From Elusimicrobiota bacterium (GTDB lineage Bacteria; Elusimicrobiota; Elusimicrobia; Elusimicrobiales; UBA9959): 13,068 nucleotides of DNA. The stretch lies in assembly GCA_003500765.1 (NCBI GenBank), contig DNQL01000245.1, positions 1 to 13,068 of the forward strand, written 5' to 3'. Position numbers and translations under genes: made by a program. Positions 6,834 to 13,068 of this stretch are shown here, one piece after another (positions within the stretch are counted from its first letter, which is position 1; every line of letters starts with the position of its first letter). The notes below the pieces were generated by a model. That model was not told where the DNA came from. It saw nothing but the letters and a program-made list of their open reading frames with translations, and ran no database searches.

Positions 6834-7994
6834 TCAGTCGAGGACCTTCCTGATCCGCGCGACTCCCTCTATGATATCTTTCTCGGCGCCGCAGTAGCTC
6901 AGGCGCAGGTGTCCCTCGAGACCGAACTCAACGCCGGGCACCGTCACTACCATGGCCTTCTCCAGCAGCATGTTGGAAAGACGCGTGGAGTCCTTGTCGT
7001 AGGCGCTGAGATCGGGAAAGCTGTAGAAAGTGCCCTGCGGCTTATGCAGCTTCGCTTTTTTGAGCTTCGCCAGTTCGGCGACCATGACGTCGCGCTTCTT
7101 CTGCAGGCCGTCACGGAGAGCCGTCACGAAGCCGTCCCCGGCCGCGAGCGCGCCGGCCGCCGCGGACTGGCTGAGCGCCGAGGGGCAGGAAGTCACCTGG
7201 GCCTGCACTTTCACCATCGCCTTCGTAAGCGGGGCCTGGGCCACGCTCCAGCCTATCCGGAAACCGGTCATCGAAAAAGTTTTGGATACGCCGTTTATCG
7301 AGACGATCATAGACTCGTCCAGCGGTTTTTTGGAGAAATCGAAAGCGGAGGGGGCCTTCTGTCCGTCGAAGACCAGGCGGTTGTAGATATCGTCCATCAT
7401 CAGCCAGACGCCGCGGCGATCGCAGAGCTCGACCAGTCCCTTTATGAAATCCGGGCTGAACACCGCGCCGGACGGGTTGTTGGGACTGTTGAGCATGACG
7501 GCCTTGGTGTGCTGGTTGAAGGCGGCCTCGAACTGCTCGAGGGTCGGCACCACCGAGCCGGCTTCCGGCCGCAGTATGACGGGTTCGCCGCCGGCCATGC
7601 GCACCATCTCGGGATAACTGACCCAGTAGGGGGCGGGGAAGACGACTTCGTCGTCGGGGTCCACGACCGAGAGGAGGAAATTGTAGATAGCCTGCTTGGC
7701 TCCGGAGGAGACCACGATATTGCCGGCCGCGGGCTTGACGCCGTAATGCTTCTCCGTGTAGGCGGCTATGCCGGCCTTGAGGTCCGGCACGCCGGAGGTA
7801 GCCGTGTAGCGCACATACCGGGAATCGAGCTTCTTAAGGGAGGCGGAGTAGGCGCCGTCGGGGATCTTCTCTTCCGGCTCGCCGCCTCCGAGATGTATGA
7901 CGGGCTTGCCTTCGGCTTTCAGCGTGTTAGCGAGCTCATTGAGCCGCAGGGTGGCCGATTGCCCCAGGGAAAGAGCCATTTTGCTCAGGTGCAT
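6834..7994 (-). CDS. aspC: Pyridoxal-phosphate class I aminotransferase, aspartate aminotransferase type (subgroup I-gamma/Ib)
   Basis: A 386-residue fold-type I PLP enzyme, which by subgroup transfers the amino group of aspartate to 2-oxoglutarate, giving oxaloacetate and glutamate. Visible landmarks: HLGGGEPEE near the N-terminus, SSGAKQAIYN (96-105), YWVSYP (123-128), NSPNNPSG (169-176, cofactor-contact Asn173), DDIY (201-204, Asp201 for the pyridine nitrogen), SKTFSMTGFRIGW (237-249, PLP lysine K238 and phosphate-binding R246), and LRLSY with the carboxylate-binding R364. Ser-Lys and the overall length fit bacterial Ib AspATs; a broad-specificity aromatic or alanine aminotransferase cannot be excluded. 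Start ATG 7994 has GGGAGG about 6 nt upstream. It is followed by pckA after 17 nt and preceded by tRNA-Cys 28 nt upstream with no terminator between, so it may share the tRNA promoter. Confidence 0.88.
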   Translation of the reverse strand: MHLSKMALSLGQSATLRLNELANTLKAEGKPVIHLGGGEPEEKIPDGAYSASLKKLDSRYVRYTATSGVPDLKAGIAAYTEKHYGVKPAAGNIVVSSGAKQAIYNFLLSVVDPDDEVVFPAPYWVSYPEMVRMAGGEPVILRPEAGSVVPTLEQFEAAFNQHTKAVMLNSPNNPSGAVFSPDFIKGLVELCDRRGVWLMMDDIYNRLVFDGQKAPSAFDFSKKPLDESMIVSINGVSKTFSMTGFRIGWSVAQAPLTKAMVKVQAQVTSCPSALSQSAAAGALAAGDGFVTALRDGLQKKRDVMVAELAKLKKAKLHKPQGTFYSFPDLSAYDKDSTRLSNMLLEKAMVVTVPGVEFGLEGHLRLSYCGAEKDIIEGVARIRKVLD

Positions 7995-8022
7995 TTTTAC
8001 CCTCCCGGGAGAAAAAGAAGAA

Positions 8023-8093
8023 AGGCGCGGGCCGGAATCGAACCGGCGATGACAGTTTTGCAGACTGTTGCCTTACCACTTGGCGACCGCGCC
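8023..8093 (-). tRNA. tRNA-Cys (anticodon GCA)
   Basis: A 71-nt cloverleaf read from the minus strand. The acceptor stem GGCGCGG (8093-8087) pairs with CCGCGCC (8030-8024). The D arm contains AGTGGTAA. The anticodon arm is ACAGT-CTGCAAA-ACTGT with anticodon GCA. The T arm is GCCGG-TTCGATT-CCGGC. The discriminator is U (8023), the standard identity base for tRNA-Cys. The CCA end is not encoded (TTC follows), so a CCA-adding enzyme is needed. It lies directly upstream of the aminotransferase-pckA genes on the same strand. Confidence 0.95.
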
Positions 8094-8102
8094 GTCACAT
8101 AA

Positions 8103-8132
8103 AATATAGCAAAAAAGCCCCCCCGCCGTGAA
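8103..8132 (-). promoter_or_regulatory. Promoter of tRNA-Cys (and perhaps aspC-pckA)
   Basis: -10 TATATT (8108-8103) and -35 TTCACG (8132-8127) are separated by 18 nt. Transcription would start a few bases before the tRNA 5' end at 8093. The -35 box lies inside the loop of the terminator stem of the upstream ferredoxin gene, so the two signals are interlocked. Confidence 0.6.
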
Positions 8133-8142
8133 CCGCGCGGGG
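8111..8142 (-). terminator. Intrinsic terminator of the rrf2-ferredoxin unit
   Basis: On the minus strand CCCCGC (8142-8137) pairs with GCGGGG (8126-8121), followed by a short G-run, C, and six Ts (8116-8111). The stem shares its first four bases with the end of the 25-bp inverted repeat at 8139-8221, which lies between the terminator and the ferredoxin stop codon. Confidence 0.7.
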
Positions 8143-8221
8143 ACGTTGTTTAGTTCTTTAGTTTTACCGCCCGGTTCCGGCTTTTACGCCCTGAACAACT
8201 AAAGAACTAAACAACGTCCCC
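8139..8221. repeat. 83-bp element with perfect 25-bp inverted arms (REP/MITE-like)
   Basis: The left arm 8139-8163 starts GGGGACGTTGTTTAGTTC. The right arm 8197-8221 is its exact reverse complement, ending AACAACGTCCCC. The 33-nt middle is GC-rich and contains CCGGTTCCGG. The arms are far richer in A/T than the surrounding coding DNA. No ORF, T-tract or direct repeat flanks it. The layout resembles palindromic REP-type units moved by IS200-like Y1 transposases. From memory, GGGGACGTTGTT...-type arms recur in such elements, but I cannot check this here. Confidence 0.75.
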
Positions 8222-8238
8222 TTTTCCCGTTTCCCGGA

Positions 8239-9090
8239 TCAGACCCAGCTTTCGGACTTTATGCCGCCCTGTATGCCTATGACCACGTGCTTGACCGGCA
8301 CCTTGCGCGCCGCCGCGGCCGAGGCCTTTTTCGCCAGGGCCAGCAGGCCGCCGCAGCAGGGCACCTCCATCGTGACGACGGTCAGCGTGTTTATCTCCGC
8401 GTCGTCTATGAGGGACTGTATCTTTTCGGCGTAGATATCGAGGCCGTCGTCGAGCTTGGGGCAGGCGATGACCAGCGACTTGCCTTTTATGAAGTCCTCG
8501 TGGAAATTGCCGTAGGCGTAGGCCGTGCAGTCGGCCGCCACCACCACGTCGGCCTTGTGGAAGTACGGCGCGCCGGGGCTGGCCAGGTGCAGCTGAACCG
8601 GCCATTGCCGCAGCCGAGAAGGGGCGGGACCCGCCGGGGCTGCCTCTTCCGCGCAGCCGCCGCGCAGGTCCAGCGCCCTCCCCCCGGGACAGCCGCAGGG
8701 CTCGGGTGATTTTTTCGCCTTCATATCGTCCTCCCGGGGGTTGGGGATCCCCTTTTCCTTAAGATAGTCCAGGGCCTGCTTCAGATAAGCCTTCTGGCCG
8801 TGGTCTTTGAGGTGCTTCAGGTGCGCCTTTATCGTATTGGCGCCGTGCTTCACTATCCCTTCCATCGCCTTGCGTTCGTCGTATTCGGCCGCCTCCCTCT
8901 TCTCGATCCTTATCGCCCCCCGCGGGCATTCGCCTATGCAGGCGCCCAGCCCGTCGCAAAGTATGTCGCTTACCAGCCGCGCCTTGCCGTCTATCACCTG
9001 CAGCGCCCCCTCGGGGCAGCCGGTGACGCAAAGCCCGCAGCCGTCGCATTTATCCTCGTCGATCGTTATTATGTCCCTCTTCCTTTTCAT
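8239..9090 (-). CDS. 4Fe-4S dicluster ferredoxin-like protein with Cys-rich C-terminal domain
   Basis: A 283-residue cytoplasmic redox protein. The first cluster motif is complete (C15, C18, C21, C25-Pro). The second is CDGLGACIGECP with only three cysteines (C45, C51, C55), as is usual for this family, so its cluster may be 3Fe or use another ligand. A helical linker (about 65-115) and a short variable stretch with PCGCPGG (C132, C134) lead to the conserved C-terminal domain. That domain has LRQWPVQLHLASPGAPYF, VAADCTAYAYGNFHEDF, IACPKLDD (C210) and MEVPCCGGL (C245, C246). This family is widespread in anaerobes and is commonly found next to Rrf2 regulators, often with hybrid-cluster protein or other nitrosative-stress genes. 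Its reaction is not established. Start ATG 9090 has GGAGG five nt upstream. It follows rrf2 by 10 nt in one transcript, so it should be controlled by that regulator. Confidence 0.85.
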   Translation of the reverse strand: MKRKRDIITIDEDKCDGCGLCVTGCPEGALQVIDGKARLVSDILCDGLGACIGECPRGAIRIEKREAAEYDERKAMEGIVKHGANTIKAHLKHLKDHGQKAYLKQALDYLKEKGIPNPREDDMKAKKSPEPCGCPGGRALDLRGGCAEEAAPAGPAPSRLRQWPVQLHLASPGAPYFHKADVVVAADCTAYAYGNFHEDFIKGKSLVIACPKLDDGLDIYAEKIQSLIDDAEINTLTVVTMEVPCCGGLLALAKKASAAAARKVPVKHVVIGIQGGIKSESWV

Positions 9091-9100
9091 GGAGCCTCCG

Positions 9101-9493
9101 TCAGCTCAGGTCGGCCAGCGTGACGCGCCGGACCTCGTCCATCACTTTCTTTTCGATGGCGGCCACCCGGCCGCGCAGCAGGCAGGTCCTGTGGTTATGA
9201 CAGAGCGCCCCGCCGAAAACGCAATCGTTGAACTTGAGCGGCCCGCGCACGGCCGAAATTATGTCGCCGAGGCTTATCCTGCCCGCCGGCCTGGCCAGGA
9301 CGAACCCGCCCCCGCGCCCCCTGGAGGACCCGGTGACGCCGCCGCGGGTGAGCGCCTGCATTATCTTGCGCAGTACCGGGCGCGGGACCCCGGCGGGCTT
9401 CTCCAGTTCCGCCGCGGAGAGGCCCCGGCCGGAACGGGCGATGGCCGCCAGCGCCCGGACCGCGTAATCCACTTCCCTGGTGATGAGCTTCAT
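9101..9493 (-). CDS. Rrf2-family transcriptional regulator (Fe-S cluster type)
   Basis: A 130-residue winged-helix repressor or activator. It starts MKLITREVDYAVRAL, the standard N-terminus of Rrf2/IscR/NsrR proteins. The helix-turn-helix covers about residues 24-50, with the wing near GSSRGRGGGFVLARP (55-69) and then ISLGDIISAVRGPL. The three cluster-binding cysteines are present: C91, C98, C104 (CVFGGALCHNHRTC), so it probably senses NO, O2 or cluster status. I take ATG 9493 rather than the upstream in-frame ATG 9520, because the extra nine residues lie in the operator and are foreign to the family. No Shine-Dalgarno precedes 9493. The promoter places transcription start at about that ATG, implying a leaderless mRNA. 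It is followed after 10 nt by the ferredoxin gene. An autoregulatory palindrome sits over its promoter. Confidence 0.92.
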   Translation of the reverse strand: MKLITREVDYAVRALAAIARSGRGLSAAELEKPAGVPRPVLRKIMQALTRGGVTGSSRGRGGGFVLARPAGRISLGDIISAVRGPLKFNDCVFGGALCHNHRTCLLRGRVAAIEKKVMDEVRRVTLADLS

Positions 9494-9495
9494 GG

Positions 9496-9524
9496 TTAAA
9501 TGATACCATACTTGTATCATTTAA
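9496..9524. promoter_or_regulatory. Palindromic operator, likely Rrf2 binding site
   Basis: TTAAATGATAC (9496-9506) and GTATCATTTAA (9514-9524) form a perfect 11-bp inverted repeat with a 7-nt spacer. It covers the -10 box and overlaps the -35 box of the rrf2 gene and reaches to 3 bp from its ATG, the position of an autorepression site. Rrf2-family dimers bind palindromes of this overall size. Confidence 0.8.
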
Positions 9525-9528
9525 ACAA
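9500..9528 (-). promoter_or_regulatory. Promoter of the rrf2-ferredoxin operon, leaderless start
   Basis: -35 TTGTTT (9528-9523) and -10 TATCAT (9505-9500) are spaced by exactly 17 nt. The expected transcription start falls at about 9493, the A of the rrf2 ATG. It is largely buried in the operator palindrome. Confidence 0.6.
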
Positions 9529-9567
9529 GAGGCGGCCTTCTTTTACGCGGATTTTACACCGGCTTTG

Positions 9568-9573
9568 TAGAAT
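9568..9573 (+). promoter_or_regulatory. Candidate -10 box for the first Na/Pi cotransporter gene
   Basis: TAGAAT lies in the context TTTGTAGAATTTAA. The same context, TTTGTATAATTTAA, recurs before the second paralog (11377-11390), which supports it as a promoter element. No good -35 is visible at 16-18 nt. The start codon lies about 40 nt downstream. Confidence 0.45.
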
Positions 9574-9611
9574 TTAAGGGCGCCATAAAGTTTCCGGAAC
9601 GGAGAAAACGG

Positions 9612-11297
9612 ATGAAAGCACTCAATATGTTCCTTTACCTGCTGGGCGGCCTGGGCGTTTTCCTGCTGGGCCTGGAGATAATGAGCGAGGGCCTGCAGAA
9701 AACGGCCGGCCAGAAGCTCCGCAAAATGCTGGCGATGGCGACCACCAACCGCTTCGCCGGCACTCTGTCCGGCTTCGCCGTAACCTCCATCATACAGTCG
9801 TCCAGCGCCACCACCGTCATGGTGGTGGGCTTCGCCAGCGCCGGCCTGCTGACGCTGTCGCAGTCGCTGGGCGTCATCTTCGGCGCCAACATAGGCACGA
9901 CGGTCACCGCCTGGATAGTCAGCTTGCTGGGCTTCAAGGTCAAGATCGCCGCCTTCGCGCTGCCGATGATCGGCATCGGCTTTTTCTCGCGGTTCATCAA
10001 GCGCTGGAAGTGGCCGCACCGGGTCGGCGAGGTCATGGTCGGCTTCGGCCTGCTCTTCCTGGGCCTGGAACTGATCAAAGAGGGCATACCGGACCTGCGC
10101 AATTCCCCCGAGGTGCTGGCCTGGATAGCGAGGTTCTCTCCCGACGACATCCTGCCCCGGCTGGCGCTGGTGGGCGTGGGCACCGCGCTGACCGTGATCT
10201 TCCAGTCGTCCAGCGCCGTCATGGCCGTCACGATAGCGGCGGCGGCCAAGGGCATAATCGGCTTCCCCGCCGCCGCCGCGCTGGTGCTGGGCGAGAACAT
10301 CGGCACCACCATAACGGCAAACCTGGCCGCCATCGGCGCGCCCAACACCGCCAAACAGGCCGCGCTCGGACATCTCATGTTCAACCTGCTGGGCGTGACC
10401 TGGGCGGTGCTGCTCTTCGGGCCTATGATCGGCCTGGTGGACCGCCTGGTGCCCGGCTCTCCCTACGGCCTGACCGAGGCGGCGCTGCTGACCGCCATAC
10501 CGCTGCACATCTCCGCGTTCCACACGGTCTTCAACATAATAAATACCAGCGTCATGCTGCCCTTCATAAAGCAGTTCGAGCGGCTGATACTCATCGTGCG
10601 GCCCGACATAACGGAGAAGGGGCCGCCGGAGCACGAGCTGGTATACCTTACCACGCCTTTCGCCCGCGCCCCCGAGCTGGCCATAGACGCCGCCCGCAGG
10701 GAGATAGACCATCTCGCCGGCGTGGTGACCGGCATGATGGCCAAGATCTCCGCCGCCCTGGAGGACGGGAAGATAGAGGACCACGAGATAGACGCCATCA
10801 AGGCCGACGAGAAAACTACCGACGTGCTGGAGCACAAGATAAACGACTACCTGGCCTCGTTGGTGCACGAACGGCTCTCAAATACCACCAGCCGCGAGGT
10901 ACTCTCGCTGATGAGCATGATAAACGACTTTGAGAAGATGGGCGACTACGGCGAAAAGATAACCAACCTGCTCGGCCGCACGCGCGAGCCCGGCTTCTCC
11001 ATGAGCGGGGAGGCCTACTCCGACCTGAAGAAGATCTCCGCCGCGGCACGCGAGATGCTCGAAGAGACCCGCTCCTTCATCCTCAAGCCCGAAGGAGACA
11101 TCATGGAGCGGACCTGGAAGCGGGAGAACGAGCTCAACCGCCTGCGCAACGAATTCCGCGAGAACCATCTGCTGCGCATCTGCGACGGCAGGTGCAAGCC
11201 TTCGGTCGGGCCGCTGTACTCGGACCTGCTCAACAGTTTCGAGAAAATGGGAGACCACGCCGTCAACGTGGCGGAAGCCGTCACCGGGCTCAAATAG
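9612..11297 (+). CDS. Na+/phosphate cotransporter (NptA/NaPi-II type) fused to a PhoU-like domain
   Basis: A 561-residue inner-membrane protein. The N-terminal about 330 residues are the NaPi-II fold with its two inverted repeats, each carrying the phosphate/sodium motif: QSSSATT (62-68) with GANIGTT (91-97), and QSSSAVM (198-204) with GENIGTT (227-233). Hydrophobic segments fill the stretch between. After a short linker (331-345) comes a helical PhoU-like domain (about 350-560) with the paired acidic motifs NDFEKMGDYGEKI (438-450) and NSFEKMGDHAVNVAE (541-555) that bind metal in PhoU. It should carry inorganic phosphate in with sodium, with the PhoU part sensing or gating. The start has GGAG seven nt upstream (9601-9604). 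It is divergent from rrf2 across about 118 bp and ends in a strong terminator. A tandem paralog follows. Confidence 0.93.
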   Translation: MKALNMFLYLLGGLGVFLLGLEIMSEGLQKTAGQKLRKMLAMATTNRFAGTLSGFAVTSIIQSSSATTVMVVGFASAGLLTLSQSLGVIFGANIGTTVTAWIVSLLGFKVKIAAFALPMIGIGFFSRFIKRWKWPHRVGEVMVGFGLLFLGLELIKEGIPDLRNSPEVLAWIARFSPDDILPRLALVGVGTALTVIFQSSSAVMAVTIAAAAKGIIGFPAAAALVLGENIGTTITANLAAIGAPNTAKQAALGHLMFNLLGVTWAVLLFGPMIGLVDRLVPGSPYGLTEAALLTAIPLHISAFHTVFNIINTSVMLPFIKQFERLILIVRPDITEKGPPEHELVYLTTPFARAPELAIDAARREIDHLAGVVTGMMAKISAALEDGKIEDHEIDAIKADEKTTDVLEHKINDYLASLVHERLSNTTSREVLSLMSMINDFEKMGDYGEKITNLLGRTREPGFSMSGEAYSDLKKISAAAREMLEETRSFILKPEGDIMERTWKRENELNRLRNEFRENHLLRICDGRCKPSVGPLYSDLLNSFEKMGDHAVNVAEAVTGLK

Positions 11298-11325
11298 GGA
11301 CCGCCTCGACGCGGACCCGGACCGG

Positions 11326-11360
11326 GGCCGCCGCCGACGAGGCGGCGGCCTTTCTTTTTT
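11326..11360 (+). terminator. Intrinsic terminator between the two Na/Pi cotransporter genes
   Basis: A perfect 10-bp stem, GGCCGCCGCC (11326-11335) and GGCGGCGGCC (11341-11350), with loop GACGA is followed by TTTCTTTTTT (11351-11360). It lies 28 nt after the TAG of the first gene, so the second paralog needs its own promoter. Confidence 0.95.
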
Positions 11361-11380
11361 CCCGTCCGCCCGCGTATTTG

Positions 11381-11386
11381 TATAAT
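11381..11386 (+). promoter_or_regulatory. Consensus -10 box for the second Na/Pi cotransporter gene
   Basis: TATAAT, in the context TTTGTATAATTTAA, is shared with the region before the first paralog. The -35 region falls on the T-tract of the preceding terminator and is poor. The leader would be about 45 nt. Confidence 0.6.
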
Positions 11387-11434
11387 TTAAAAGAAGTCCC
11401 GCGTCCACCGCTGAAGCAAGGAGCCGACCGAAAA

Positions 11435-13068
11435 ATGGATTCCCTGATACTCTCGCTGTACCTGCTGGGCGGCCTCGGAGTGTTCCTCCACGGTCTGGAA
11501 GTGATGAGCGAAGGCCTGCAGAAGGCCGCCGGCCCCAAGCTGCGCAAGATACTGGGGATGGCGACCACCAACCGCCTGGCCGGCACCTTCTCCGGCTTCG
11601 CGGTCACCGCCATAATACAGTCATCCAGCGCGACCACCATAATGGTGGTCGGCTTCGCCAGCGCGGGCCTCCTTACCCTTTCGCAGTCGCTCGGCGTCAT
11701 CTTCGGCGCGAATATCGGCACCACCGTGACGGCCTGGCTGGTCAGCCTCCTCGGGTTCAAGATCAAGATCTCCGCCTTCGCCCTGCCGATGATAGGCGTC
11801 GGCTTCTTCTCTCGGTTCATCAAGCGCTGGAAATGGCCGCACAGGGTTGGCGAGGTTATGGTCGGATTCGGCATGCTCTTCCTGGGCCTGGACCTCATCA
11901 AGGACGGGATACCGGACCTGCGCAATTCGCCGGCGATCATGGAGTGGATCGCGCGCTTCTCGCCTGACACGCTGCTTCCCCGGCTGGCGCTGGTGCTGGT
12001 GGGCGCGGTGCTGACCATCATTTTCCAGTCTTCGAGCGCCGTCATGGCCGTCACCATCGCCGCGGCGGCCAAGGGCATCATCGACTTCCCTTCTTCCGCG
12101 GCGCTGGTGCTGGGCGAGAACATCGGCACCACCATAAAGGCCAGCCTGGCCTCCATCGGCGCCTCGAATACGGCCAAGCAGGCCGCGGCCGGGCATTTCC
12201 TCTTCAATGTCGTCGGCGTGGTCTGGGCGGTACTGCTTTTCGGACCGATGATAAGCTTCGTGGACTGGCTGGTGCCGGGCGCGCCCTACGGCGTTTCCGA
12301 AGCCGCCCTGCTGGTGGCCATCCCCACGCATATCTCGGCTTTCCACACGGTGTTCAACTTAATCAATACCGGTGTCATGCTGCCCTTCATAAAGCAGTTC
12401 GAGCGGCTGGTACTGCTGATCAGGCCGGACGAAAAGGAGCCGGGCCCGCGCGAGCACGAGCTGGTCTACCTGACCACTCCCTTCGCCCGCGCCCCGGAGC
12501 TGGCCATAGACGCCGCCCGCAAGGAGATAGACCACCTGGCCGGCGTGGTGACCGGCATGATGGCCAAGATCTCCGCGGCCCTCGAGGACGGCAAGATCGA
12601 GGACCACGAGATAGACGCCATCAAGGCCGACGAGAAGACCACCGACGTGCTGGAGCACAAGATAAACGAATACCTGGCCGTGCTGGTGCACGAAAGACTT
12701 TCGACCACCACCAGCCGGGAAGTGCTCTCCCTGCTGAGCATGATAAACGACTTCGAGAAGATGGGCGACTACGGCGAGAAGATAGCCAACCTGCTCGGCC
12801 GCACCCGCGAGCCCAGCTTCGAGATGAGCCCCGAGGCCTTCACCGACCTCCGGAAGATCTCCTCCCACGCCCGCGAGATGCTGCACGAGACCCGCTCCTT
12901 CATTCTGAAGCCCGAAGGCGACATGATGGACAAGGTCTGGAAGCGGGAGAACGAGCTCAACCGCCTGCGCAACGAGTTCCGCGAGAACCACCTGATGCGC
13001 ACTTCCTCCGGCAAATGCAGGCCGGCCGCGGGACCGCTCTATTCGGACCTGCTCAACAGTTTCGAGAA
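11435..13068 (+). CDS. Second Na+/phosphate cotransporter-PhoU fusion, 3' end beyond the window
   Basis: ATG at 11435 is followed by 544 open codons to the window edge. AAGGAG (11418-11423) is 11 nt upstream, a long spacing. The product is colinear, without gaps, with the preceding gene's 561 residues, so only about 17 residues are missing. All four transport motifs are kept (QSSSATT, GANIGTT, QSSSAVM, GENIGTT), as are the PhoU acidic motifs up to NSFE. Differences include polar or charged residues in membrane positions: His19 for Leu, Asp217 for Gly, and Lys235 for Thr just after the second GENIGTT motif. Long identical DNA stretches (38 nt at 10716-10753 and 12539-12576) show a fairly recent tandem duplication or ongoing gene conversion. 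It is probably a transporter with changed affinity, ion coupling or regulation; a different anion is possible. Confidence 0.92.
   Translation, partial: MDSLILSLYLLGGLGVFLHGLEVMSEGLQKAAGPKLRKILGMATTNRLAGTFSGFAVTAIIQSSSATTIMVVGFASAGLLTLSQSLGVIFGANIGTTVTAWLVSLLGFKIKISAFALPMIGVGFFSRFIKRWKWPHRVGEVMVGFGMLFLGLDLIKDGIPDLRNSPAIMEWIARFSPDTLLPRLALVLVGAVLTIIFQSSSAVMAVTIAAAAKGIIDFPSSAALVLGENIGTTIKASLASIGASNTAKQAAAGHFLFNVVGVVWAVLLFGPMISFVDWLVPGAPYGVSEAALLVAIPTHISAFHTVFNLINTGVMLPFIKQFERLVLLIRPDEKEPGPREHELVYLTTPFARAPELAIDAARKEIDHLAGVVTGMMAKISAALEDGKIEDHEIDAIKADEKTTDVLEHKINEYLAVLVHERLSTTTSREVLSLLSMINDFEKMGDYGEKIANLLGRTREPSFEMSPEAFTDLRKISSHAREMLHETRSFILKPEGDMMDKVWKRENELNRLRNEFRENHLMRTSSGKCRPAAGPLYSDLLNSFE

Noticed and set aside
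9494..9520. Upstream ATG (9520) as the start of the Rrf2 regulator
   Set aside because: The nine extra residues are encoded by the operator palindrome and are not found in the family; MKLITREVDYAVRAL is the normal N-terminus.
9543..10868. Long minus-strand open frame opposite the first transporter gene
   Set aside because: It is rich in His, Gln, Gly and Tyr, as expected from antisense of the transporter codons, and has no start signals.

Overview
The window is a GC-rich bacterial chromosome segment. Isoleucine is often coded by ATA despite the high GC, most genes have AGGAGG-like ribosome binding sites, and several units end in strong intrinsic terminators. The gene set is a secreted trypsin-like protease with an IYGEDNR-type N-terminus, a stand-alone SWIB protein, an ATP-dependent PEP carboxykinase, and a GHIGGDDF-type GGDEF regulator. 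It would fit an Elusimicrobiota-like or other deep-branching Gram-negative lineage. That placement is an inference and is not proven by any single marker here.

Left part (1-1940): the 5' end of an AtpZ/AtpI-like gene runs leftwards off the window, so an F-type ATP synthase operon may lie outside. It is divergent, across only 27 bp, from a gene for a three-receiver GGDEF response regulator, which ends in a perfect 17-bp terminator hairpin. Next (1951-3108, minus) is an exported S1-type serine protease.

Between the protease and the SWIB gene is a gene-free island of about 600 bp (3109-3718). It holds two long imperfect palindromes side by side. The right one (3481-3653) has inverted ends of about 45-50 bp and is flanked by an exact 5-bp direct repeat (AGCGG), as expected of a MITE-like insertion.

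Central part (minus strand, 3719-8093): a small SWIB-domain protein with its own promoter and terminator. Upstream of it lies a compact row, tRNA-Cys(GCA) - aspartate-type aminotransferase - PEP carboxykinase - membrane-anchored transglutaminase-like protein, with gaps of 28, 17 and 7 nt. The aminotransferase and PEPCK together would convert aspartate to oxaloacetate to phosphoenolpyruvate.

Right part: an 83-bp element with perfect 25-bp inverted arms (8139-8221) sits between the tRNA and a two-gene redox unit. That unit (minus) is an Rrf2-type Fe-S regulator followed by a 4Fe-4S ferredoxin-like protein. The Rrf2 promoter lies under a near-perfect palindromic operator and appears to give a leaderless mRNA. 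Divergent from it are two tandem paralogous Na+/phosphate cotransporter-PhoU fusion genes (9612-11297 and 11435 to the window edge). They are separated by a strong terminator and preceded by matching -10 regions.
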